This document shows, piece after piece, positions 37,571 through 46,600 of a stretch of 64,000 nucleotides of DNA (position 1 is the first letter of the stretch; each line of letters starts with the position of its first letter). The DNA is taken from assembly GCF_013343005.1 (NCBI RefSeq), contig NZ_CP054491.1, positions 2,772,501 to 2,836,500 on the forward strand, given 5' to 3'. Source of the DNA: Candidatus Reidiella endopervernicosa (GTDB lineage Bacteria > Pseudomonadota > Gammaproteobacteria > GCF-013343005). The translations under genes and the position numbers were made by a program. The notes under the pieces are model-generated. The model worked only from the letters and a program-made list of their open reading frames with translations. It had not been told where the DNA came from and did no database searches.

Positions 37571-38297
37571 GTGATCAAGAAGATTCCCGCATCTAATCTG
37601 AAATCGGGCATGTATATTCACGATCTGAACTGCGGCTGGATGTCGCACCCGTTTCTTCAGAAACGCTTTCTGATCAAGGATGAGTCTCGGATCGAGAAGA
37701 TCATTGATGCCGGAATCAGTGAGGTCTACATCGACACCAATCTGGGTGACGACATCGACCAGCAGGTCAGTCACGGGCAGATACAGAGCCTCGAAGAGGT
37801 TGAGCAATCGATCGACAGTGAGATTGAGAAGCTCACCGCCACTCCCGACACCCCACAACCGCCGACCCCACTACAAGAGGAACTGAATGTCGCACAACGC
37901 CTCAACCAGGAGGCGCGAGAGATGACCAAGCGTGTGCTTGACCGTGTCGCTCAGGGTGAGCCAATTGAGACCGAACCGGTGGAGACAGTGGCGCGGCCAC
38001 TACTTCGATGATGAGCTGGTGCACTACTTCGTCCGCTGCATCGGTGTCTATCCGGTCGGCACACTAGTAAGGCTCGAGAGCGGGCTACTGGCAGTGGTCA
38101 TCGAAGATGGTCGTCACGACAAACTGCGCCCAACGGTGCGCGTGATCCTCAACGCCAAACGCAACGAGCTACTCACCCCTTACGACATCGAACTCGAGGC
38201 AGAGAGCGCCACGGCCCAGGCAGAGCGCATTCTCGGCCACGAGCGACCTGCGCAGTGGCGCATCAACCCAGCAGAGTATCTGGCGATAAAACTATGA
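37571..38297 (+). pseudogene. DUF3391/HD-GYP gene with the catalytic domain deleted
   Basis: The frame from 37571 gives the DUF3391 N-terminal domain (MIKKIPASNLKSGMYIHDLN, CGWMSHPFLQKRFLIKDESRI) and linker to about residue 140, then runs out of frame. From about 38008 another frame supplies the usual HD-GYP protein tail FDDELVHYFVRCIGVYPVGTLVRLESG through INPAEYLAIKL. The whole HD-GYP core of roughly 170 residues that should lie between is absent, so this is an internal deletion with frame loss. The product cannot hydrolyse cyclic-di-GMP. It overlaps the next gene by four bases, so it once headed that operon. Confidence 0.8.
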
Positions 38298-39475
38298 ACA
38301 GAGAAGCAACGGACTCTCAAGACCTTCCCTTTCTGCAGACACTCACCCTGCTCATCATCGATGACGATGGTGAACTGCGTACCTGGATGGAGACTGTACT
38401 CTCCCCAATGACAAAGGAGCTGCATAGCGCTGCAGATGCGGAACAGGCCACGATGCTCTTCAAGGAGCACACACCTGACCTTGTCATAACTGACGTCAAT
38501 ATGCCGGGTTCAGGTGGTCTCGAACTCGCCACTGAGATCAAAGCCTTCGACCCCGATATTCCGGTACTACTGATCACCGGATACGACGATGCCACAACAC
38601 TGCAGCAGGCCATCGAGATTGGTATCGACGGCTATCTCGCCAAACCGCTTACAGTCGAGAGCGTGATGCAGGCACTCGCCAAACCATTGCGTAGCCTGCA
38701 AAACAACCGTGACCTGAAACAGCAGACGGCGCTGCTTGAGATGTATCACGCCGCTGCCGAGGAGGAGCGTGACCTGGTCTCTGATCTGATGGAGCGCATG
38801 ATGCAGCCGATCGAGCGACGTGATGAGCGCTTCGACTACTGGGTTGCTCCGACCGATGCGGTCAGTGGTGACCTGATCTGCATCCACTACGCCAATAACG
38901 GCACGCTCTTCATTATGGCCGCCGACTCGACCGGTCACGGCCTACCCGCCGCACTCAACCTGCTGCCAATCAACCAGGTCTTCTACCGCATGGTCGACAA
39001 AGGCTTTCCTGTCTCGGCGATCGCCGAAGAGATGAACCGAGTTATCAAAGAGCAGTCGCCTGCCGATCGCTTTGTCGCCGCCACCCTCGCCTCGATCGAT
39101 TTCCGAAACCGCATCATCGATATCTGTAACGGAGGCAATCCACCTACCTTCTTAATCGACGATTCGGGCGAGGTAGTTCACAGCTTCGCTTCTGGCCAGC
39201 TACCACTCGGCATCCTGGGTGGCGAGAGCTTCACCGCCAGTAACGAGATCTACCGCTGGGAACAACCACTGCAACTGGTGCTCTTCTCCGACGGCATGAC
39301 CGATGCTGAGAACGAGTCGGGCATCGCCTTTGATGAACGTGGCATCATCGAAGCACTGAAACAGAGCACACAGGATAAACGTGTTACCCACGTCGTCGAA
39401 GCGGTACAAACACACCTTGGTGAACGCCATGCCCACGACGATATTTCGATTATCGTTGCCAACTGTGAACTCTAA
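38294..39475 (+). CDS. Response regulator with PP2C/SpoIIE-type phosphatase domain
   Basis: ATG 38294 overlaps the previous stop (ATGA-type coupling) and gives 393 residues. The receiver domain has LLIIDDDGELRTW, the phospho-acceptor Asp in LVITDVNMPGSGG near 68, and the Lys in YLAKPLTVES near 118. A linker helix leads to a PP2C domain with VSGDLICIHY, MAADSTGHGLPAALNLLPIN, LFSDGMTDAENE and HDDISIIVA, the metal-binding Asp residues of RsbU/SpoIIE phosphatases. Such proteins usually dephosphorylate anti-sigma-factor antagonists; no antagonist gene is adjacent. The partner upstream is the gutted HD-GYP gene. Confidence 0.9.
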   Translation: MNREATDSQDLPFLQTLTLLIIDDDGELRTWMETVLSPMTKELHSAADAEQATMLFKEHTPDLVITDVNMPGSGGLELATEIKAFDPDIPVLLITGYDDATTLQQAIEIGIDGYLAKPLTVESVMQALAKPLRSLQNNRDLKQQTALLEMYHAAAEEERDLVSDLMERMMQPIERRDERFDYWVAPTDAVSGDLICIHYANNGTLFIMAADSTGHGLPAALNLLPINQVFYRMVDKGFPVSAIAEEMNRVIKEQSPADRFVAATLASIDFRNRIIDICNGGNPPTFLIDDSGEVVHSFASGQLPLGILGGESFTASNEIYRWEQPLQLVLFSDGMTDAENESGIAFDERGIIEALKQSTQDKRVTHVVEAVQTHLGERHAHDDISIIVANCEL

Positions 39476-39652
39476 TCGTCCTTTCCAACTTCGTAGAAGA
39501 TAGAAACAGAAAAATAGATAATCATGACACCCCAGAAGAGAGGCTCATCACCTAAGGTAAACAGCACCACCAAGAGAGAGACCTATAAGCAGATTCGCGA
39601 TCAGACGTCCTACATAATCTACCAATAACAACAACTGGCCAAAGCACCTCAT
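39472..39652 (-). pseudogene. Small two-helix membrane protein, frameshifted (tentative)
   Basis: On the minus strand ATG 39652 opens MRCFGQLLLLVDYVGRLIANLLIGLSLGG. The frame then breaks, while the shifted frame reads VLFTLGDEPLFWGVMIIYFSVSIFYEV and ends in TAG at 39472. Joined, this would be about 60 residues with two hydrophobic helices. It overlaps the end of the response regulator gene. Frame and hydropathy are the only evidence. The rest of the interval to 39888 shows nothing. Confidence 0.35.
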
Positions 39653-39887
39653 TAGTCGATCTCCCTATCATCCACACATCCCTCTCGGCCATTCTACTCA
39701 CACAACAATCACACACTCAGTTGGACACCACCTTGGGGGTTTAACAACAGATACTATTAGCTACTTTCTATCGAACGAGAGCCGTTGCTTGTTGACACTC
39801 ACCGGTATTGAAAACGCATCGTTGATCTAGTGGAAAGAGATAGGAACAAGCAAATCAATAGACCGATTGCCTCACTCTCAATTCCAA

Positions 39888-41209
39888 TCACCCTACCCGT
39901 AGTTCCTGACGCTTCACCTCACGTAGTTGCCGGAAGAAGTTTGACTTACGTAGCTGTGTCTCCTCATCGCTATACAGTTCACGCACCAACCATGAAAAGT
40001 ACTTCTCCAGCTCTTCAACACTCATGGTGTCAGGCACATAATTACATCGAACAGCGTGCAGAGCTCCCACGCTTGACTATCAATCAACCGGTCTGACTCA
40101 CGAAGACGTTGATAGAGCGGAGTATTCGGGAATGCGGTCTGCACCGTTACTTGCACTTCATGCAGTCCACTATCTCTTACAAAGTCTCGTACCTCCTTAA
40201 AACTCTCAGTACCGGCACCATCCATCCCCATGACAAAGCAGCCATTCACACTGATTCCGTGGCTTTGGATTCGATCAATTGACTCCATATAGTTTTCATA
40301 CTGTTTCGCCTTCCAGTCGTTCTTTGTTTCAACTCCCATCAATCCACTTTTGTCGGGCCTCAAAGCCAATCAGCACCTGTGCACATCCGCTGTCTCTCAT
40401 CAGCGACAACAACTCATCATCTTTGGCAATGGAGAGGTCCGACTCAGTGAACCAGCGAACATTCTCCTTGGACAGTTCGCGCAGCAGCGCCTTTGAATGG
40501 CACTTATTTACAAAGCTATTGTCATCGGCGAACTCGATAAACGGCTTTGACCAGATCGACTTGATCTGACGAATCTCCTCAATCACCTTCTCGACCGGCT
40601 TGATACGGTACTTGGGTGAAAGACGAATCGAGGCGGCGCAGAACTCACAGTCGAACGGACAGCCCCTTGAGGTCTGAACGGTAATGCGGTTGTAACGTTC
40701 CAGGTCGAGCAGATCAAATCGCGGCATCGGTGTCTGAGCCATATCGAAGGTATCGCCACGCGCATCGTATCGCGATTTCAAATCACCCTGCTTTAGGTCA
40801 TGCATCACGAGTGGCCACGCAGGTTCACCCTCACCAATCACCACAGCATCAGCGTGCAATGCCGCCTCATCAGGACAGGCCGTGACGTGCAGTCCACCCA
40901 GAATCACCTTCGTCCCTCGGCACGATAGCGATCTGCCAGCTCGTAGGCCTCTTTGATTTGTGCCGAGAATGAAGAGATCGCCACCGCGTCATAGCTACCC
41001 GGCAGGCCCTGCTGCTCTTCAATATCCTCCACCTCGATGTAGTCCACCTCAACATCCGACGGTGTCAGCCCCGCCAGCGTTAAGAGCCCAAGACTCGGTA
41101 GCGAGGCGATCTTTTATTTCTCTCAACAAAACCCGGCAGTGTCAGCCCAGTCGGGTCAGCTCCTCGTTGTGTGACGTACACCACTCATCGCAATCAGTCC
41201 CAACTTCAT
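39888..41209 (-). pseudogene. B12-binding radical SAM protein, multiply frameshifted
   Basis: Piecing frames from ATG 41209 gives MKLGLIAMSGVR, then NEELTRLG, LTLPGFVERNK and ASLPSLGLLTLAGLTPSDVEVDYIEVEDIEEQ (B12-binding-like domain with AISSFSAQIKEAYELADRY). The block at 40907-40329 holds ILGGLHVTACPDEAA and the radical SAM motif TSRGCPFDCEFCAASI (CxxxCxxC). Further frames at 40369-40022 (ISVNGCFVMGMDGAGTESF) and 40070-39888 complete the C-terminus. At least four frameshifts are needed. The layout is that of B12-dependent radical SAM enzymes of unknown substrate. It starts one base after the preceding membrane-protein gene, so the two formed an operon. Confidence 0.75.
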
Positions 41210-41210
41210 C

Positions 41211-41597
41211 TTAGAGCCCTCCCATAACGGTCGGTACTATCCCGGCCAGCACGGCAATAACAGGAATGGGAAAGAGGTGGCGAAACGGTTTGCGCCACGC
41301 CGCCAGAAAACAGCACAACGGCATGGCAATAACTGCAACGATAAAACCTGCTGATGCGATCTCGATATAGAGCGGCGAGAGTTGTATCGTCTTGGTCGTG
41401 AAGGCAAAGAGCAGGTTCAGAATACCGAGACCAAAGAAGGCGATATGTCCAAGACGCATCAGACGACGGCGGAATGAGTTATAACCGCCCTGCCAATCGT
41501 CACGATGAAAAAGAGGCCAATCACAGCACCAGAAAGCGCCCCCATCACCATCGCCCCCAGCCGACCAGCGTATGTAGTTGAGAAACATCCATTTCAT
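41211..41597 (-). CDS. Membrane protein of unknown function, N-terminal frame doubtful
   Basis: The 128-residue frame ends in a good membrane protein: RRRLMRLGHIAFFGLGILNLLFAF, IEIASAGFIVAVIAMPLCCFLAAW and FPIPVIAVLAGIVPTVMG make three helices. Its residues ~12-38 (WSAGGDGDGGAFWCCDWPLFH) are oddly polar, whereas the neighbouring frame reads AMVMGALSGAVIGLFFIVTIGRAV, a perfect extra helix. Two compensating frameshifts near 41570 and 41480 are therefore likely. It lies directly upstream of the broken radical SAM gene. The function is unknown. Confidence 0.6.
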   Translation of the reverse strand: MKWMFLNYIRWSAGGDGDGGAFWCCDWPLFHRDDWQGGYNSFRRRLMRLGHIAFFGLGILNLLFAFTTKTIQLSPLYIEIASAGFIVAVIAMPLCCFLAAWRKPFRHLFPIPVIAVLAGIVPTVMGGL

Positions 41598-41739
41598 TAC
41601 CTCCAGTTCTTATGTTGTTGTACGCAGATTGCGTATGGAGGAATCGTGGGCAATAGTAGAGTAATACTCAACCATAATGACAATAGTCACTATCTATGAC
41701 ACCCATGGTATCGATTATAGATACTATTGGACAGACACA

Positions 41740-42478
41740 ATGAGCCAAACTAACGCTCTACTCGCCACACTCAAGCGCGCGCTTCGAATGCGTGGCATCA
41801 CCTATCGCCAACTGGCGGAGACTCTTGAGATGAGTGAGGCGAGCATAAAACGCCTCTTCTCTAAAAAATGTCAGCCTTGAACGGCTGGAGAAGATCTGTG
41901 AACAGGCCCAAATCAGCCTCTTCGATCTGGTCACACAGATGGATCTTGAGATGCGTACGATTGATGAATTAAGTGAACAGCAGGAGCAGCAGATCACCGC
42001 CGATCCTGGCCTACTGCTAGTGACATTTCTCGTTATCAACGGTTGGAAGTTCGATGAAATCCTGCGGCGCTACACCTTCTCGGATCATCAACTAATCCAG
42101 CATCTCGCAACTCTCGACCACATCAAGCTAATCGAACTACTGCCCAACAACCGCTTCAGTCTGATGGTCTCACCTCACTTCGGCTGGCGTAAAACGGCCC
42201 TATCCAGAAGTTGTTCAGTGAAAAACTACAGAAGGATTTCTCGACAGCCGCTTCATCGGTGAGGACGAAGCATTGCTCTTCCCCACCGCGATGCTCACAA
42301 CCGGATCGAGAAACATCCTGAAGAAACGACTGGAAGATCTGGCAAAGGAGTTTAACGAGCTAAATCAAAAGACCGACAGGCTCCGCTCGAACAGAAAAAC
42401 CTGACCAGCCTCATTCTGGCTGTCAGACCGTGGAAGGCCGCCCTCATAGAAAACTACATAGACACAGCCTGTAAATAG
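41740..42478 (+). pseudogene. XRE-type transcriptional regulator, multiply frameshifted
   Basis: ATG 41740 opens MSQTNALLATLKRALRMRGITYRQLAETLEMSEASIKRLFSKK, a Cro/CI helix-turn-helix. The frame breaks at about 41875 and continues as LERLEKICEQAQISLFDLVTQMDLEMR through LVTFLVINGWKFDEILRRYTF. It breaks again near 42190, 42240 and 42385, where LFSEKLQKDF, DSRFIGEDEALLFPTAMLTTGSR and EQKNLTSLILAVRPWKAALIENY lie in different frames, ending at TAG 42478. The intact protein would have about 245 residues. It is divergent from the membrane protein/radical SAM pair, possibly its former regulator. Confidence 0.72.
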
Positions 42479-42583
42479 CTCATCTCAATCAGCCATTCAG
42501 ATTATATGACCGCTGAGACCGCTGTGCCATCAGAGCCAAGGAGCAAAATCATGCCCCTTACAGGCCTTATTTTCGATTCAAAA

Positions 42584-43618
42584 TCACCTCGTTGTCTCAT
42601 CCACTACCCGCATAATCTGGTGGGCCAGTGCCGGGGCGTGCTCCTTGTGCATCATGCTGTGGTGGAGCCCTGGAACGGAGTAGATCTCAAACCGCCCCCT
42701 GGCGTGGTGCTGCCAGTTCAAGGGGTGATGCACGGTCCACGCCTCAATCGAGTTGGAGAAGTGGTTCGTCTTTTTCAGATTACGCTCTGAGATCCCCTGC
42801 TTCAGACTCTTAAGTAGGTACTGTTTACTGGTGTCGTGATCCTCGGACATCATCAGTGAGATGTCGCCCGGGTAGGTACCGATGCGGTAGTGTGCAGAGG
42901 CCTTGGCGGAGATTTCACGTAATGTACCGGCCTGGCTGTAATTCTCCGGTAGCTCTGGCTGATCCTCACTAAGTAGCTGTTCTCTCACCTTGCTGTCCGC
43001 ATCGACAGCAGTGTCTCCATCCGAACCATTACTTTTAACACCGGGAAAGAGCGTATCGATCAGTACCAGCTTGGCATCGACCCCCTGCTCCTTCAACTGC
43101 CTGCCCATCTCGAAGGCGACGATGCCGCCGGCCGACCAGCCACCGATAACATAGGGGCCATCGGGTGAGAGTTCACGCATCGCCTCAATGTAGTGACTGG
43201 CCATCTCCTCGAAGCTCTGGTGCGGCAGATCATCACCGTTCAAACCCTTCGCCTGCAGTCCGTAGAAGGGGTACGCCTCTCCCATCGCACTGGCCAACTC
43301 GCTGTAGCAGAGCACGTTACCGTCAGACGGATGGACGCAGAAGAAGGGGGGCTTATCGCCACTGGCCTTAAGGGCGACTGCGGTATTCCAGTCGCCACGC
43401 CACTCTTCGGAGAGGATCAGATCGGCCTGTTGTGCAGGGGTCGGTGCGGAGACAAAACTCGAGAGTGGAAGCTCGACACCAAAGGTCTGCTTGATGTTGG
43501 CGACGATCTCCACCGCCTGTAGTGAAGAACCGCCAGCATCGAAGAAGTTAACGTCTGATTTCATGCCGTAGTCATTTTTCAGTGCAAACTGCCAGATCAC
43601 CACCACCTGATCGACCAC
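42584..43618 (-). CDS. Carrier protein-thioesterase end of the megasynthase (split off by a frameshift)
   Basis: The 344-residue frame has a carrier domain with the phosphopantetheine Ser in NFFDAGGSSLQAVEIV near residue 32, then a type I thioesterase: PFFCVHPSDGNVLCYSELA, nucleophile GGWSAGGIVAFEMG, LVLIDTLFPG and a C-terminal His in VPGLHHSMMHKEH. Such TE domains release or cyclise the product from NRPS/PKS lines. Upstream, in another frame, QIDSGLLNRDQVVDQVVVIWQFAL is the carrier's first helix, so one indel near 43650 separates it from the preceding 2393-codon frame. The unit was almost certainly one protein of about 2700 residues. If the break is real, the line cannot offload its product. 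Confidence 0.85.
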   Translation of the reverse strand: MVDQVVVIWQFALKNDYGMKSDVNFFDAGGSSLQAVEIVANIKQTFGVELPLSSFVSAPTPAQQADLILSEEWRGDWNTAVALKASGDKPPFFCVHPSDGNVLCYSELASAMGEAYPFYGLQAKGLNGDDLPHQSFEEMASHYIEAMRELSPDGPYVIGGWSAGGIVAFEMGRQLKEQGVDAKLVLIDTLFPGVKSNGSDGDTAVDADSKVREQLLSEDQPELPENYSQAGTLREISAKASAHYRIGTYPGDISLMMSEDHDTSKQYLLKSLKQGISERNLKKTNHFSNSIEAWTVHHPLNWQHHARGRFEIYSVPGLHHSMMHKEHAPALAHQIMRVVDETTR

Positions 43619-46600
43619 CTGATCACGATTGAGCAGTCCGCTGTCGATCTGCGGGTATCGCCGCAGAGATGCTCAGCCTGCAATACCGATTCGGTTGCAA
43701 CTGCAGGCAGCGGTGTATGCACCCTCGGGTCAACTACCTGACTCGCCTGTCTGCAGAGTCGTGTCGACTCCGATGCAAAGCCACTCATCACCTGCTGTAG
43801 CGTGGCACGATCGATCAATGCACTGTTGAATGTGACCGTGCAGCGCAACTTCTCGCGTGAATGGAAGAAGGAGGCGATGATCGCCGCATGAGGGTTAACA
43901 CCGTCACGCACCGAGCTCTCTACTTCAAGACTGTCCAGTTTCGGCTGCTCTTCATTTTCGTAGATTAGCTGACAGATCACCTGTGGCTCCTTGCCGCCGA
44001 CCTCTGTCTGTTCACGAACGATCTGGCGAAGATTGGCGGGTGGGATCGCACTAAATTCAATCGCATCGAGGATCGCACCACGCTGTGACTGCAGCAGTTC
44101 CACATAGCTCTCACCCTCACCGATATCAGCACGGATAGGCAGCAGGCGAATAAAAGGGCCGGTAGACTCCTTGTCGAGCTTGAAATCGCGTCCTGAGAAG
44201 GGGATGTAGATGACACTCTGGTTGCGACCACTTGCCTTGCTAATCGCACTCTGCAGCAGCGCTAACAGTCCGGCAAAGAGTGTTACACCCGCCTTGCGAC
44301 AGACCTGTTCTAGCTGCTTTTTCATCTCTGGATGGAAGCTGTAATCGATATAGTGAGGTGCTGCCTGTTCGGTCTCACTGTGGCTGCCAGCACGCGGTAG
44401 CGAGAGGCCGTCGCTGACGACACCGCTCATCGCACTGTGCCAGTAGCGGTCGAGTCGCTCGATGCGCTCTCTGCTCAACAGCGCCCTCTCCCGCTCGGTA
44501 AAGTCGCTATAGCTCGTCGAGGCCGTTGCGACATATTGATCGCCACTGACTCTACCCTGATAGATCGAGATCAGCTCATTGGCCAGGGTGATCGCTGAGA
44601 AGCAGTCCATTATCGAGTGGTGGAAAATAGACTGCAGGACATAGCGCTGTTGATTGAGGCGCAGCAGATTGATCTTGAACAGCGGCCCACGGGTGAGATC
44701 GAACTGCTGCTCACTGTGACGATCGAGTGCGTCGTTGAGCACCTTCTCGGGCTCCGCTGCATCACCGCCCTCCACATCGATCTCATCGATCAATGGCGTA
44801 ACGAAACGGAGAATCTGCCCCGTCGGCTGATCCTGTGTGGTGTCGAACACCATTCTCAATACATCGTGCCGATCAACAATCGTATCGATGGCAAAACGTA
44901 GCGCATCACGATCAAGCTGCACTTTCAGATCGATGCGTAACGCCAGTGCATAGCTGGGCGCATCGCGTTCTGTTATCAGCGACTCCTGATAGAGCACCGC
45001 CTGCTGCAAAGAGGAGAGCGGCACCTCACGTTCGATAGCGGGTGCCACACTAGCGTCAGCCGTGACCGAGGGTATGCCGGCAATCAACCGGGCAACAGAG
45101 ATAACGTGATCGTGGTGAATGGTCGTCAGCAGCTCATATTCAGCGCCGCGGTAGTTGGCACGCACGGGCGCCTGTATCTCGACATCGCTGATTTCGACCT
45201 CAGCGAGCCCCTCACCAATTCCGATACCTGCGGCCTTTAGCACCGCCTCTTTCTGCGAAAAGATCACCACCGGCAGGGTCAGATTGATGTAGTCGATACT
45301 CTTTGCTGAGTATCCGGTCTCATCGATAAAACGTTGAATATCAGTGAGCGTCTTCTCGCCACAGATATCTGCCACCACCCTGGGCGAGAGCGTCCTGATA
45401 CGCTCTACATCGATACCAACCGGCACCTCAGCGTGTGCGGCACAGACCAGATCATCACTGTGACTAATCGAGAAGTGGTGCTCACCCTGCAGCCCAGCAC
45501 AATTTACGGCTACAGGCGTTCCATCTGAGAGAACACTTACCGAGGCCAGAGAGTCCACACGTGGGTTACCGCGCTTCGCCATCAGTTCATCGATTAGTAG
45601 CTTGGTTGTAAGCTTGCCCGCCAGTTTCTCATGCTGTCGCTTCTCGGCAGTGAGTGGAGCGATCTCCTGCTCCTCATCCCTGGCGATCACCATATCCCGG
45701 TGCGCACTCGCATAATCGGCCGCCTCTGCGAGTGGTATTGCTAGCAGATCGCAACCGTTCAACATGTAGGGAACATAGAGGGGATGGGTGTGTACCGGCA
45801 GGGGATTTTTCATCGCGATGGGTGATGAGTGGAAATCCTCCATCACCATCAGTGGCTCGTTATCCTGATCGACGACGTAGAGATTGGAGCGGATCACATC
45901 GCTCTCGGGCTCTATCTCAATCAGCTCACAGAAGATCGTTACCGACTCCGCCTTTCTGCAGTTGTGGTAGTAGATTCGACACGCGCCAATATGCTTAGGC
46001 ATCAATATGCGTCGATTACTCACCTTCATCTCGCGCCACAGAGTGCCAGCCTGGAAGGCCGCCTCGAGCAGAAAGGCGACACCCCCATCGTCACTCAGCA
46101 GACTTCTCTCATCCCGTCCAAGTGCAACATCGACGTTGGCTGTAATCAGATCGCCGTTGTAGCTGAAACGATCAACCAGTGCGAAGTACCCTTTATGGCG
46201 CGTCTCGTTGTTTAGCTTCAGGTCGACCCGATAGTCGCCAAAGGGCTGTAGCTCGATCCCCGCACGACGCACCACCTCGGCAAGCTGCTTTTGATCTGCA
46301 GCCGTAACCTCTGAGGCGTTCTGCTGCCTCTTTAGCGTCACATTAAAGATCGGACGAAGATGCTCCTCCTGCAGCTCGACGAGGAATGTATCCTGCGTGC
46401 GTGACATCTGCAGCTGTACCTGATCACCATCCCTGACAGCAATCGGTGAGAGAAAATCGACTGCAACAAGCTCAACCGGTGCAGAGGCTTCGTCTGGCAG
46501 ATTCAACGCAACCAGTCTCGCCGCCTCTTTGACCATCAGCGCACCCGGGATGTAGACCTCCTTCCAGAAGAGGTGATCACGCAGGCTCGGGGTACGCTGT

